A stretch of DNA of 64,000 bases from DASVUC01 sp038237225 (GCA_038237225.1 JBBRYX010000005.1:62001-126000); one strand, 5' to 3'. Positions 17,391-27,100 are shown, counted from the stretch's first letter. The notes: generated by a model not told the origin, from the letters alone. Made by a program: numbers and translations.

Positions 17391-19244
17391 ATGATCTTAT
17401 CGATGCGACCTCATTCCCTCTTGGCTGTGTTCCTGATCATGATGACCCAGGCAGCGGCGCTGGCACTTCCTAAAGCGCCGGCGCCAACCGTCTCGGCGGC
17501 GTTGAACTACCAATCGCTTCCGCCCAACCAGCAGGCGGTGATTGCGGTCGTGATTGACATCCCCGATGAGTTTCACACGCAGTCGCACAAGCCGATTCAA
17601 CCGGATTTTATTCCGCTCGAGGTGAGTGTGAAGCCGTCGCCTGCGATTGAAGCGTATGCTCCGGTTTATCCGGAGCCGCACATCAAGAGCTTTCCGGCGC
17701 TGGGGGGTCAGCTTAGCGTGTACGAGGGGCGCATTACGATTTATGTTCCGGTGAAGGTGAAGCAGGGTGCGATACCGGGGGCGATCACGTTGGAAGGCAC
17801 GGTTCATTATCAGATGTGCGACGATCGGGTTTGTTTTCCGCCGCGGGATCTGCCGTGGACGACGCAGACGCGGATCGTCGCGGCGGGGACGACGCTTCAG
17901 GCGAATCAGCCGGAGCTGTTTAAGGACTTTGATCCGGCGACTTTTGCGAAGGTCTCGCCGGTGGTGGCTCGACCGGCGCAGCGCATCACTATTTTCGGGC
18001 GCGAGCTTGGGGAAGGTGCTTACGGGTTCGCGTTTTTTGCCGCGTTTATCGTGGGCATCATTTTCAATGTGGTGCCGTGTGTGCTGCCGGTTGTGCCGCT
18101 GAAGATCATGGGATTTTATGAAGTTTCGAGGCACAATCGGGGGCGGAGTTTCGCGTTTGGCGTGGTGTTCAGCCTTGGCATCATTACGGTGTTTGCGGGG
18201 CTGGGGCTGCTGGTTGTGGTTTTCAAGACGCTGAGCTGGGGGGAACTTTATGGCAACCCGACGTTTCTGATCGCGGTGATCCTGATTCTGCTGGCTTTTG
18301 GGCTTGCGCAATTCGGCGCGTTCAGCGTGGGCCTGCCTACGGCGGTTTACAACATTGCGCCTCGGCACGATACTTATGTGGGGAATTTTCTATTTGGCAT
18401 CCTGACGGCGGTGCTTTCGACGCCTTGCACCTTTGGGATGTTCCTGGGGCTGCTGGTTTGGGCTTCCGCGCAGCCTTGGCAGATCGGACTCTCGCTGATG
18501 ATTATCGTGGGGGCGGGGATGGCGTTCCCTTATCTGATCCTGAGCGCGGTGCCGGAAGTGGCGCGGCGATTTCCACGCACGGGGCCTTGGGCGGAACTGG
18601 TTAAGCAGATGATGGGTTTCCTTCTGATCGGATCCGCGGTGTTTTTCGCGCGGCGCTTTCTTAATGGGATCCTTGGGGAGAAGGCGTTCTGGTGGGTGCT
18701 TTTTGCGGTGGTTGCGATCGCGGCGGGTTACCTGATTTTGCGCACCGTGCAGTTTTCTCGCACGTTCGTGGGTCGCGTGGTGGCCGTCGTGCTCGCGCTG
18801 GTGCTGGTGGTGCCGTCGCTGGCTTTCACCATTCGGCAGACGAATCCGCCGATTGATTGGAAGCCTTATTCAGCGGAAGCGGTGGATGCAGCTCGCAGAT
18901 CCGGGAAGATCGTGATGCTGGAATTTACGGCGGACTGGTGTGCGAACTGCCTGACGCTGGAGGCGACTACGTTCCACGACAAGCGAACGGTGGAGGCAAT
19001 CAAGCAACATCAGGTTGTCACGTTTCGCGCCGATCTGACCGACCAGAATGCGCCGGGGTGGGCCACGCTGCGGGGCATCACAACGATTGCGGCGATCCCG
19101 CTGACGGCGGTCTATGCAGCGGATGATCGGGAGCCCATTCAACTCACGGGGATCTACAGCGCGCACGACCTCATTCAAGCGTTTCAATCTGCCTCGGAGA
19201 AGGCTGGTGGCAAGGCCACCGCCCCCGCGGTTCCGTCCCCATAA
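17391..19244 (+). CDS. dsbD: Thiol:disulfide interchange protein DsbD
   Basis: 617 residues; the start may instead be the ATG at 17403. A signal peptide is followed by a DsbD-alpha domain (about 35-180) with the cysteine pair in YQMCDDRVCFPP. The eight-helix membrane core (about 205-470) carries the redox cysteines in NVVPCVLPVVPLK and LSTPCTFGMF. A thioredoxin-like gamma domain (about 505-600) has ADWCANC. All six redox cysteines are present, so the electron relay from cytoplasmic thioredoxin to periplasmic partners looks complete. The divergent Rrf2 gene may regulate it. Confidence 0.92.
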   Translation: MILSMRPHSLLAVFLIMMTQAAALALPKAPAPTVSAALNYQSLPPNQQAVIAVVIDIPDEFHTQSHKPIQPDFIPLEVSVKPSPAIEAYAPVYPEPHIKSFPALGGQLSVYEGRITIYVPVKVKQGAIPGAITLEGTVHYQMCDDRVCFPPRDLPWTTQTRIVAAGTTLQANQPELFKDFDPATFAKVSPVVARPAQRITIFGRELGEGAYGFAFFAAFIVGIIFNVVPCVLPVVPLKIMGFYEVSRHNRGRSFAFGVVFSLGIITVFAGLGLLVVVFKTLSWGELYGNPTFLIAVILILLAFGLAQFGAFSVGLPTAVYNIAPRHDTYVGNFLFGILTAVLSTPCTFGMFLGLLVWASAQPWQIGLSLMIIVGAGMAFPYLILSAVPEVARRFPRTGPWAELVKQMMGFLLIGSAVFFARRFLNGILGEKAFWWVLFAVVAIAAGYLILRTVQFSRTFVGRVVAVVLALVLVVPSLAFTIRQTNPPIDWKPYSAEAVDAARRSGKIVMLEFTADWCANCLTLEATTFHDKRTVEAIKQHQVVTFRADLTDQNAPGWATLRGITTIAAIPLTAVYAADDREPIQLTGIYSAHDLIQAFQSASEKAGGKATAPAVPSP

Positions 19245-19410
19245 CGAGAGGAGTTTTACCGCAACAAGATGGTGAAATATTCGTTGTTGGCGGAATTATT
19301 TCCACAAAGCGCCCCGTTATGGGACGTTGAGGAACAGGATTTGCGAACCCTGACTTTCGTGACTGAGGAATAGATGTGATTCTTCGGTAGCCAGATGTGC
19401 GGAGGAAGTC

Positions 19411-19530
19411 ATGGACGTTGGTATCACAAAATCAGAGCGAATGAGCCCGTTTCATTACATCACGGGAATGATCGTATTTTTCACGACGTATTCGGGGTTA
19501 TTGCTGGTTGTCCGCGGTTGGTTGGTCTAA
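19411..19530 (+). CDS. 39-residue membrane protein candidate
   Basis: An open frame of 39 codons plus TAA. GGAGGAAGTC directly precedes the ATG, so the GGAGG is 5 bases upstream. The peptide has a charged start (MDVGITKSERMSPFHY) and one hydrophobic helix (ITGMIVFFTTYSGLLLVVRG), with a Trp near the end. The gap 19245-19576 has no other gene. No family is recognised; a phantom ORF is possible because the evidence is composition and a ribosome-binding site only. Confidence 0.45.
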   Translation: MDVGITKSERMSPFHYITGMIVFFTTYSGLLLVVRGWLV

Positions 19531-19576
19531 TTCGGGCGGGTGCGGCAGCGAAGTCGAAAAGGCGGGCGCAGCCCAC

Positions 19577-20368
19577 CTACACGTCTAATACATTTGAGAT
19601 TGTATAGCGTCCGGGCTTCTGGTCTGCCAGCCACTTTGAGGCGCGGAGCGCGCCGTGGACGAAGGTGTCGCGGCTGGTGGCGACGTGAGTCAGTTCGAGA
19701 CGCTCGCCGATCGCGGCGAAGTATGCGGTATGCCGGCCGACTTCATCGCCAATGCGGAGGGAGTGGATGCCGATTTCGCCGCGCTTGCGGAGGGCATCGT
19801 CGCCGTGACGGCCGTAGGCGAGATCAGTTTTGGATTTTCCTGTCGACTTGAGGATCGCTTCGGCGATTCCCGCGGCGGTTCCGGAAGGAGCATCTTTCTT
19901 GAAGCGGTGGTGGCCCTCGACGATTTCGATGTCGTAATCATCGCCGAGCAGCTTCGCGACCTCGGCGGCGATCTTGTTCAGAACAGCGACGCCGAGGCTC
20001 ATGTTGGGGGCTTGAAGGACGGGAATGTCGCTGGCTGCCTGATCGATGGCGGCGTGATCGGAATGTTGCAAGCCGGTGGTGCCGATGAGCATGGCGATGC
20101 CGCGGTTGCGGCAGGCGTTGAGCCAGTGGCGCATCGACGTCGGGGCGGTAAAGTCGATGAGCACTTGTGGGGTGTTCTTGAGATCGTGTGAGAGGGCGAC
20201 GCCGATGGATCCGACGCCGGCAATTTCGCCGGCATCTTTTCCCATGAATGGGTGGCCGGGGCGCTCGATCGCAGCCACGACTTGGAACTCGCCGGATTGA
20301 TGCGCCAGCGCCACCAAGCGGCTGCCCATGCGACCCGCCGCGCCTGTGATTGCCAAAGTTATTGACAT
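19577..20368 (-). CDS. dapB: 4-hydroxy-tetrahydrodipicolinate reductase
   Basis: 263 residues. It reduces the dapA product in the lysine/meso-diaminopimelate pathway with NAD(P)H. The Rossmann motif GAAGRMG starts the protein. The DFTAPTSMRHWL loop, IGTTGL, and the substrate-binding EGHHRFKKDAPSGTA are all present. The second His of HH is the general acid. It is followed at a distance by thrC, another gene of the aspartate family. Confidence 0.93.
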   Translation of the reverse strand: MSITLAITGAAGRMGSRLVALAHQSGEFQVVAAIERPGHPFMGKDAGEIAGVGSIGVALSHDLKNTPQVLIDFTAPTSMRHWLNACRNRGIAMLIGTTGLQHSDHAAIDQAASDIPVLQAPNMSLGVAVLNKIAAEVAKLLGDDYDIEIVEGHHRFKKDAPSGTAAGIAEAILKSTGKSKTDLAYGRHGDDALRKRGEIGIHSLRIGDEVGRHTAYFAAIGERLELTHVATSRDTFVHGALRASKWLADQKPGRYTISNVLDV

Positions 20369-20472
20369 GTGTGACCTTCGAATAACCCAAAGACAGGGTC
20401 GCTGAAGCGATCGAGCCGCCTAGAGCTTTCGGGTCGAGGATGGTGGCTCAAAGGTCTCATGCGTCTCCCGTC

Positions 20473-20493
20473 GCATGGGCGAGACGCCCATGC
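20473..20493. repeat. GCATGGGC hairpin
   Basis: A perfect 8-bp stem, GCATGGGC-GAGAC-GCCCATGC, sits seven bases past the thrC stop (transcribed leftward). It shares the TGGGCGTCTCGCCCA core of 16626-16684. No T-run follows on the minus strand, so any terminator role is uncertain. Confidence 0.6.
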
Positions 20494-20499
20494 TGCGCG

Positions 20500-21975
20500 T
20501 CAATATTCCGTCGTGGGTAGATTTGTCTTCTTCGGGGTCGCTCTTGCCTTCGACAATAAGGCTGGATCGCCGCCCATGGCTCGGATGATGGCGGGAAGAT
20601 CATCATCGACCGGGATGGGACGGTTGGAGAGCTTTCCGTGGGGTTCCATGCGGGGGGCCAGGTCCTGGACGGATTTCATGTCGACACCGGTGTGGTATTT
20701 AACGGTGGCGTTGGGGTCTTTCAGTTCGTGGCCGGTCATGATGCAGACGACTTGCTCATCGGCGCCGATGACGCCTTCCTGCATGAGCTTCGTCAATCCC
20801 GCAACGGTTGCAGCGCTCGCAGGCTCACAGCCAAATCCCCACCGTGCCACCATCGCGCGATGCTCGAGGATTTCCTCATCGGTCACTTCGCGGACGACGC
20901 CATTCATGACGTCCAGCGCACGCAGTGCTTTGGGTAAGTTCACGGGGCGGGAGATTTCGATGGCGCTGGCGACGGTGTTGGGCTTGTAGTTTGATTCATC
21001 GAGCGCGGCCATGTGTTTCTGCACGGTCGCGGAATCGTAACGGCCGCCGTTCCATTTTACGCCGCGCTGGCTGAAGAGGACGTTCAAGGTATTTGCGCCC
21101 GCGGCGTTGATGACGGCGAGGCGGGGGATTTTCTTGATCAGGCCGAGTTCTTTCAGTTCGGTGAACGCTTTGCCGAAGGCGGAGCAATTGCCGAGGTTTC
21201 CCCCGGGGACGATGATCCAATCGGGTGGATTCCAATCGCGCGCTTCGAGGACGCGGTACATGATGGACTTCTGGCCTTCGAGGCGGAAGGGGTTCACGCT
21301 GTTCATCAGGTAGATGCCCATCTCGGGGATATCGACTGCGATGTGACGGAGGCTTCGGAGGCAGTCGTCGAAGTCACCTTTGATTTGCAGGGTGAGCGCG
21401 CCGTAGTCGAGGGCTTGGGAGAGTTTTCCGAACGCGATTTTGCCGGAGCCGATGAAGACGATGCCTTGGAGTTCGGCGAGGGATGCGAACATGGCAAGCG
21501 AGGCGCTGGTGTTTCCGGTGGATGCACAGGCGACCTTTCTGGCGCCGACCATGCGGGCGTGGGTGAAGGCGGCGGTCATGCCGTTGTCTTTGAAACTACC
21601 GGAGGGGTTCATGCCTTCGTATTGAAGCTGAAGGGTGCCGGGCTTTTTGTTCATTTGCCTGGCAAGGAGATCGGCGGTCTGGAGGATGGTGCGACCTTCG
21701 CCGATGGTGACGACGTCGTCATCGGTTCGGTAGAAGGGCATGAGTTCGCGAAAGCGCCAGACGCCGGAGAAATCGAGTCGGCCGGCGTGCGCCAGTCCCT
21801 TGGTTCCCCATCGGCCTTCGAAGAATTCGAGCGATTTGGGCTTGGCGAGCCGGTCCCAATCGTAGCGGATATCGAGCAGGCTGCCGCAGCGCGTGCAAGC
21901 GACTCGGACCTCGTCGACGCCGTAGGTCGTGGCACAATCGGGGTTGATGCACTGCTGGAACGCCGCGTCTTTCAT
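20500..21975 (-). CDS. thrC: Threonine synthase
   Basis: 491 residues. PLP-dependent conversion of O-phosphohomoserine to threonine. The N-terminal zinc-ribbon-like CINPDC...CTRCGSLLDIRYDW, the PLP-lysine motif NPSGSFKDNGM, CASTGNTSASLAMFAS and PGGNLGNCSAFGKAF are present. The C-terminal domain includes KLMQEGVIGADEQVVCIMTGHELKD. The length is in the normal range. It lies near dapB but 131 bases apart, so a shared transcript is possible but not shown. Confidence 0.93.
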   Translation of the reverse strand: MKDAAFQQCINPDCATTYGVDEVRVACTRCGSLLDIRYDWDRLAKPKSLEFFEGRWGTKGLAHAGRLDFSGVWRFRELMPFYRTDDDVVTIGEGRTILQTADLLARQMNKKPGTLQLQYEGMNPSGSFKDNGMTAAFTHARMVGARKVACASTGNTSASLAMFASLAELQGIVFIGSGKIAFGKLSQALDYGALTLQIKGDFDDCLRSLRHIAVDIPEMGIYLMNSVNPFRLEGQKSIMYRVLEARDWNPPDWIIVPGGNLGNCSAFGKAFTELKELGLIKKIPRLAVINAAGANTLNVLFSQRGVKWNGGRYDSATVQKHMAALDESNYKPNTVASAIEISRPVNLPKALRALDVMNGVVREVTDEEILEHRAMVARWGFGCEPASAATVAGLTKLMQEGVIGADEQVVCIMTGHELKDPNATVKYHTGVDMKSVQDLAPRMEPHGKLSNRPIPVDDDLPAIIRAMGGDPALLSKARATPKKTNLPTTEY

Positions 21976-22016
21976 CAGCGGTCATGGTACGGGGAGCAGA
22001 AGGAAGTTTGTAGGGG

Positions 22017-23063
22017 TCATTTTCTGCCGGGGTCGCGGCGGCGCTTGTGTTCTGTGGCTTTTTTCAGGGCGCGTTTTTCGGACCCGTTTAGGCTGGCTTT
22101 TCCGTGGGCGGAGATCTTGGCGAGGATCGCGTCGATGTGCTGTTGCTCCTGGCGTTCCTGGCGGGCTTCTTTCATGGCGCGGTTGCGGGAACGGCGGGCG
22201 CGCCAGGCGCCGAGGGGTTTTCTTTTGGGCGTCGCGGGCTCATAGGCGGCGCTGTAATCGGTTTCATCGGAGTATTCTTCGGGTCCAATGGCGATCAACT
22301 GCCGGCGATAGCTGAAGCATGTCAGGAAGCCAAATGCGGCGAGGATAGCAAGGTTGAAGTTTCTGCCCGCAATCGCAATCATCCCCCCCACCCCTGCCGC
22401 CGCCATTCCGGTGATCAGCGAAAAATTCATCGACTTGTAGTAGCCCACCCAAGGCCAGAGGATTGTCTGCACCATCTGTCCGCCATCGAGTGGGAAGATG
22501 GGCAAGAGGTTAAATCCCAGGATCATCAAGTTGATCTGGTAGATCCACCAAACCCAGCGTTGCGCGTTGAACCACGACTCGACCGATGACTGCGTCGGCT
22601 GAAAGTGGAAGGGGTTCCAGGAAAGATGCCATCCGAACCACCAGAGCAGCGCGCCGCAGATCGAGCAGATGACGAAATTCACGGCGGGTCCGCCCAGAAT
22701 TGTCAGGAAGGTGGGAAGTGGTCTTCTCGGCGGCTGCGCCATGGCGAGGCCGCCGAGGGGGTGCATCAGGATGTCGTCGGCTTCGCCTCCAACCCAGCGC
22801 GCGGTGAAGCAATGGCCGAATTCGTGCAGCAACACGGTGACGAACAGGATCGACATGCTCTGCACGCGATCCTGCCAGGTGAATCCCTGCCCCAGTCCGA
22901 GCAGCAGCACCAGCGCGACATACAGCACGAGTGACGCGTGGGCGCGGACGCGAATTCCAAAGGCGGTAAAGAGCGGAACCGATCCCGTCAGCAACCACAT
23001 GAATGGATTGCTCGTCGTCCCGCCCGATTCTCGATAATACGGCCGATCCTGCCAAGCCATCAC
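22017..23063 (-). CDS. Site-2 protease family (M50) membrane metalloprotease
   Basis: 348 residues. The zinc motif HEFGH lies in VTVLLHEFGHCFTARWVGG (near residue 81-85), and the third ligand in NLLPIFPLDGGQ. Five or six membrane helices follow, with a polar 90-residue C-terminal tail rich in Arg/Lys (GAWRARRSRNRAMKEARQE) that may bind nucleic acid or act as a soluble domain. M50 proteases cut transmembrane segments of regulators. The start could be the next Met. It overlaps no neighbour; the Nudix gene lies 6 bases upstream on the same strand. Confidence 0.87.
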   Translation of the reverse strand: MMAWQDRPYYRESGGTTSNPFMWLLTGSVPLFTAFGIRVRAHASLVLYVALVLLLGLGQGFTWQDRVQSMSILFVTVLLHEFGHCFTARWVGGEADDILMHPLGGLAMAQPPRRPLPTFLTILGGPAVNFVICSICGALLWWFGWHLSWNPFHFQPTQSSVESWFNAQRWVWWIYQINLMILGFNLLPIFPLDGGQMVQTILWPWVGYYKSMNFSLITGMAAAGVGGMIAIAGRNFNLAILAAFGFLTCFSYRRQLIAIGPEEYSDETDYSAAYEPATPKRKPLGAWRARRSRNRAMKEARQERQEQQHIDAILAKISAHGKASLNGSEKRALKKATEHKRRRDPGRK

Positions 23064-23069
23064 TGCACT

Positions 23070-23612
23070 CTAGGTTCCGCGAAAGAATCGTTCGTACATC
23101 AAAAGCGTTGCGATGGTTTTTCCATCGTGGATCCGCCCGTCGCGGATCATTTGGATGGCATCGGATATCGTCGTCGAGAGGGGCTCGATTTCCTCAGCCG
23201 GATCCAGCACGGCGCTCGACTGCTCCAGATCGTAGGCGACGAACGCGTACATCTTCTCGCTCAGGATTCCCGGTGAGCTGAAGAAATTCAGCATGGGCTT
23301 GATGCGACCGGCGAGGTAGCCGGTTTCTTCCAGAAGCTCTCGGCCGGCGCAGTTGAGTGGATCTTCGTTTTTCTCCAGCGTGCCGGCGGGAAGCTCCAGC
23401 AGAATCTGATTGATCGCGTAACGCCGATTGCGAATGAGGAGAATGGTTTCCGTTTTCGGATCGAGGATGGGCAGCACGACGACGGCACCCGGGTGGACGA
23501 CCACTTCGCGCTTGGCGCGCTTGAGCGTTTCATCATCCTGAAGATGATGAACCTCGAGCTTGATCTTTTGCCCGTTGTACAACTGTTGTTTGTCGATGAT
23601 TTGCCAGCCCAT
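23070..23612 (-). CDS. Nudix hydrolase, ADP-ribose pyrophosphatase type
   Basis: 180 residues from the ATG at 23612 (MGWQIIDKQQLYNGQKIKLE); the longer open frame is antisense to the antiporter gene. The Nudix box G-x5-E-x7-R-E-x2-E-E-x-G is seen in GTLEKNEDPLNCAGRELLEETGY. The pattern PGAVVVLPILDPKTETILLIRN and the C-terminal part match the ADP-ribose/NADH pyrophosphatase group, which recycles nucleoside-diphosphate compounds. It is likely co-transcribed with the M50 protease. Confidence 0.87.
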   Translation of the reverse strand: MGWQIIDKQQLYNGQKIKLEVHHLQDDETLKRAKREVVVHPGAVVVLPILDPKTETILLIRNRRYAINQILLELPAGTLEKNEDPLNCAGRELLEETGYLAGRIKPMLNFFSSPGILSEKMYAFVAYDLEQSSAVLDPAEEIEPLSTTISDAIQMIRDGRIHDGKTIATLLMYERFFRGT

Positions 23613-23727
23613 AAGTTCTTCCCGTGCGATTATATGCCCGCCGGTGCGTTTCTCGTGACGCGGTATCCTCGCCGATGTCCTGGCGAGATGATAACTTAGT
23701 CGAGTCTCCGACACTCGCGACAAACGC

Positions 23728-25830
23728 ATGCACACCAGCCCGTTGCTTATCCTGCTCGTCCAGATCGCCCTGATTCTGGTGCTCAGCCGCGTGATGGGAT
23801 GGCTTGTCAGCCTGGTCGGGCAGCCGCAGGTGGTGGGCGAGATGATCGCGGGGATTATGCTTGGCCCGAGTTTGCTGGGATTACTCGCGCCATCGGTTTT
23901 CATCACGCTCTTTCCGCGCGACAGTGTCGAGACTCTGAATATCCTGTCGCAGCTCGGGGTGATTTTTTTCCTGTTTTTGATTGGGCTGGAGTTTGATTTT
24001 GAGCTTGTGCGCAGGCGCGGCGGTGCCGCGATGGTTATCAGCGCCAGCAGTATTGTGGTGCCGTTCATCATCGGCGTCGGGCTGACGTTCTACCTGTACC
24101 CGCGCATTTTCGATGATCCTAAGCACAGGCACTTCCTGGCTTCGGCACTCTTCATGGGCGCGGCAATCAGCATCACGGCGTTTCCTGTTCTGGCTCGGAT
24201 CCTGACGGAACGGAACCTCCACAAGACACAGGTGGGCGCGATCAGCATCACGGGGGCAGCCGTCAACGACGTGCTGGCATGGTGCCTGCTGGCGTTCGTG
24301 GTTGCGGTGGCGCAGTACGATCCGCGCCGCGGGCCTTGGGCCGCGGTCGGGGTTGCAATGATGGCGGGGGCGTATGTCATGCTGATGTTCGTGAGCGTTC
24401 GACCTTTCCTGGAACGGCTGCAAATTTACTACGACCGGCAGGGCCGGCTCACGCCGAATATCGTGGCGGCAATATTCGTGTGCATTCTGATGTCCGCCTA
24501 CGCGACGGAGCGAATCGGCATCCACGCTTTGTTTGGCGCGTTCGTGATGGGATGCGTGATGCCGAAGGGCTCACGGTTTGTTCGGGAGATCACGGACAAG
24601 CTTGAAGACTACACCGTCATTCTGCTTCTGCCTCTGTTCTTTGCTTATGCGGGTCTTCGCACGGATCTTCGCACGATTTTTCATGGGCATCTGTGGGGCT
24701 ACGCGGCGCTGGTGGTGGCGGCTGCCTGCATCGGAAAGATCGGTGGCGCCGCGGCGGCATCGCGGCTGTGCGGGCAATCCTGGCGCGAATCGGCCGCGAT
24801 CGGCATCCTAATGAACACGCGCGGTTTGATGGAACTGATCATTCTCACGGTCGGTTTGTCGCTGGGCGTGATTAACCAGCAAGTCTACGCGATCATGGTC
24901 ATCATGGCGGTGGTGACGACGGCACTGACTACGCCGCTCCTCCAGCTTGTCTACCCAGATCGTCTGTTCGGCATTGAAAAGGCGTCTCTCGCGGCGCAGG
25001 CGCTGCGGCGCGCCTACTGTGTGCTGATCCCGGTGTCCGATCCGGCCAGCGGAGGGCCGCTGTTGCGCATGGCCGCCGCAATTGCGGGCAACAATCCCGA
25101 AGAGCGACGTTTGCTTGCGCTTCACCTCCGGCGCCCCACCAATCACGATGCATATCGCGCAAGTGTTGAGCCGGAGTTGCAACAGGAAGAGTCTTCTCTC
25201 GCCCCTTTGCTGGTGGACGCGCGGAAGGATGGGCTGACGGTTGAGCCGATCACGCTGACGAGCATCAGCGTTCCGGATGATATTGCGGCGGTGGCGCGCG
25301 TGCGCCAGGTGAACCTGGTGCTGATGGGCTTCCACAAGCCGGTCATTGGGCACGCGATTCTGGGCGGCACCGTCCACTCTGTCATGACGCACGCCCCCGC
25401 GGACGTAGGGATCTTCGTCAACCGCGGACTTGACGGTGCCCGGCGGATCCTCGTCCCGTACCTGGGAAGCGCACACGACCGCCTGGCGCTCGACATCGCT
25501 TCTCGTCTGGGACGAGGAACGACAGGCGTGCAGATCACCGTGCTTCACGTGGTTGCACCCAACCGCGGCGATAGCGCGCAGGCACTTGGAGCCAAAAACG
25601 CGGCGGATCGCGCCTTCACAGAACCGGGGCAAAACCCCGTTCTGATGCGGATCGTCGAACACGCTTCGCCTGTGGCGGCCATCCTGGAGGCGGCGAAGGA
25701 GTTCGATCTCGTGATCATCGGGGTGGGCGAAGAATGGGGGCTCGAATCGCAAGTCTTCGGCTTTCGGCCCCAAAGAATCGCCCAGGACTGCCCGGTTTCG
25801 CTCCTGATCGTCCGCAAACACGCGCCTTAA
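23728..25830 (+). CDS. CPA2-type cation:proton antiporter with tandem USP-like domains
   Basis: 700 residues. The N-terminal 400 residues are a monovalent cation:proton antiporter: GEMIAGIMLGPSLLG, FFLFLIGLEFDF, ITAFPVLARILTERN, and the ion-binding ND in SITGAAVNDVLAW. The C-terminal part (about 425-700) has two universal-stress-protein-like folds; the first contains EERRLLALHLRRP, the second VILGTV-type RILVPYLGSAHDRLALDIA and DLVIIGVGEEWGLESQ. The USP part may bind nucleotide and sense state. K+/Na+ specificity is not decidable. Confidence 0.88.
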   Translation: MHTSPLLILLVQIALILVLSRVMGWLVSLVGQPQVVGEMIAGIMLGPSLLGLLAPSVFITLFPRDSVETLNILSQLGVIFFLFLIGLEFDFELVRRRGGAAMVISASSIVVPFIIGVGLTFYLYPRIFDDPKHRHFLASALFMGAAISITAFPVLARILTERNLHKTQVGAISITGAAVNDVLAWCLLAFVVAVAQYDPRRGPWAAVGVAMMAGAYVMLMFVSVRPFLERLQIYYDRQGRLTPNIVAAIFVCILMSAYATERIGIHALFGAFVMGCVMPKGSRFVREITDKLEDYTVILLLPLFFAYAGLRTDLRTIFHGHLWGYAALVVAAACIGKIGGAAAASRLCGQSWRESAAIGILMNTRGLMELIILTVGLSLGVINQQVYAIMVIMAVVTTALTTPLLQLVYPDRLFGIEKASLAAQALRRAYCVLIPVSDPASGGPLLRMAAAIAGNNPEERRLLALHLRRPTNHDAYRASVEPELQQEESSLAPLLVDARKDGLTVEPITLTSISVPDDIAAVARVRQVNLVLMGFHKPVIGHAILGGTVHSVMTHAPADVGIFVNRGLDGARRILVPYLGSAHDRLALDIASRLGRGTTGVQITVLHVVAPNRGDSAQALGAKNAADRAFTEPGQNPVLMRIVEHASPVAAILEAAKEFDLVIIGVGEEWGLESQVFGFRPQRIAQDCPVSLLIVRKHAP

Positions 25831-25974
25831 TAGACCCGCGAGCTAAATTTGATTTCCACTACCTTTAGGGGCGATAGTCCAGTCCCCGTACCACAGATTG
25901 TGGATAAATGGTCGCTAAGAACAAGCAAAATTTGCATTGTCTAAACAAATCCGTAGCGTGTTTCTTCGGAGAGG

Positions 25975-26856
25975 ATGCAAACACCGAAGTACAAAATGAT
26001 CGCGATTGACCTGGATGGGACACTGCTGTCGCCGACGGGGACGGTCACCGAGAAAACCAAGCATGCGGTGCATGGCTGCCTGCGGGCGGGGATGCTGATT
26101 TGCTTTGCCACCGGTCGAAACTGGACTGAAAGCAAGATGGTATTGGAGTCCATCGAACACTACGCGACGGCCGTTTTTGCAGGCGGCGCGATGGTGATCG
26201 ACACTGGGCAGCAGGTGACGCTTCATAAGGCTCATGTGGAGCCGGCGCTGGCGCGGCAAGTGTGCCAACTGCTGGAAGGTGCGGGTCATGCGGTGCTTGC
26301 GCTTCAGGATACTGAGCCGGCCGGCGTGGATTACCTGATCAGCGCGGAGGTCACGCTCAATCCTGAGACCGATCATTGGATGAAACTGACGCGGGCGGCG
26401 GTCCGGCGGATTAATAAACTCTCGGAGCACGCCCATGAGCACACCGTTCGCCTTGGCATCGTTGGCGCACCGGACGAGGTGGCGCGGGTGAAGGTAGAAC
26501 TCGAGCATCGGTTTGCCGAACGGGTATTCATCCAAAATATTTTTGTTCCGACGGCGAAGGTCAATGTCCTTGAGATTTTCGACCCCTCCGTCAACAAATG
26601 GGAAGGGATTCTTCACGTTGCGCGGCGCCACGAAATCCGGCCGGAAGAAATTATTGCCATCGGCGATGACCTGAATGATCTGTCCATGGTCGAAAATGCG
26701 GGCTTGGGCGTCGCAATGGGTAACGCGCGCGAGGAGCTCAAGGCGCTTGCCAAGCGGGTGATTGGAACGAACAAAGAAGAAGGCTTGGCCGCGTTTTTGG
26801 AAGAATTGGTTTCGCAGCACGCGGTGCAGACGATCCGCGACGAAGCTGCGGCATGA
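25975..26856 (+). CDS. Cof-type HAD-IIB phosphatase
   Basis: 293 residues. HAD motif I AIDLDGTLL, motif II FATGRN, a conserved Lys near PSVNKWEGI, and motif IV IAIGDDLNDLSMVENAGLGVAMGN are present, with a type IIB cap between. These enzymes remove phosphate from sugar phosphates or FMN-like substrates. The start at 25975 is used; MIAIDLDG seven codons in is an alternative. An intrinsic terminator follows. Confidence 0.9.
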   Translation: MQTPKYKMIAIDLDGTLLSPTGTVTEKTKHAVHGCLRAGMLICFATGRNWTESKMVLESIEHYATAVFAGGAMVIDTGQQVTLHKAHVEPALARQVCQLLEGAGHAVLALQDTEPAGVDYLISAEVTLNPETDHWMKLTRAAVRRINKLSEHAHEHTVRLGIVGAPDEVARVKVELEHRFAERVFIQNIFVPTAKVNVLEIFDPSVNKWEGILHVARRHEIRPEEIIAIGDDLNDLSMVENAGLGVAMGNAREELKALAKRVIGTNKEEGLAAFLEELVSQHAVQTIRDEAAA

Positions 26857-26921
26857 TCTACCGGGCATCTGAGGTCCGGAGAGCGACTCATGGAGGAATG
26901 CGAAAGGAGTCGCAGGCTCTA

Positions 26922-26957
26922 CGACCGGCGTGCAGGGCTGCACGCCGGTCGTTTTTT
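26922..26957 (+). terminator. Intrinsic terminator after the HAD gene
   Basis: A perfect 13-bp stem CGACCGGCGTGCA / TGCACGCCGGTCG with a GGGC loop, directly followed by seven T. It stops transcription of the rightward HAD gene. No T-run lies on the other side, so it is one-directional. Confidence 0.9.
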
Positions 26958-27023
26958 TGCCCAGTTCCGAAAAATCACACGGATTCTGTTTAATTCTCGC
27001 GCCTGATTCCCATTCGAATCCGC

Positions 27024-27100
27024 GCCCCGCAAGCGGGGCCGCTTACCAAAGGCGCAGGAATTCTCCCGTCCTTGGCCAAGCCCACGGCTTCAGCCGTGGG
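27024..27100. repeat. Two hairpins downstream of sppA
   Basis: 27024-27039 is GCCCCGC-AA-GCGGGGC. 27081-27100 is CCCACGGCT-TC-AGCCGTGGG, a perfect 9-bp stem. Both lie downstream of the leftward sppA stop, in the convergent gap with the HAD gene. No T-run follows either. Confidence 0.6.

Noticed and set aside
21013..22245. 410-codon plus-strand open frame opposite thrC
   Set aside because: Shadow of a well-supported threonine synthase with all PLP motifs.
23613..24071. N-terminal extension of the Nudix reading frame
   Set aside because: Opposite the antiporter gene, low-complexity, and the Nudix domain begins naturally at the ATG at 23612.
25899..25907. Consensus DnaA box TGTGGATAA
   Set aside because: A single site with no cluster, AT-rich unwinding region or dnaA/dnaN gene; not enough for an origin.
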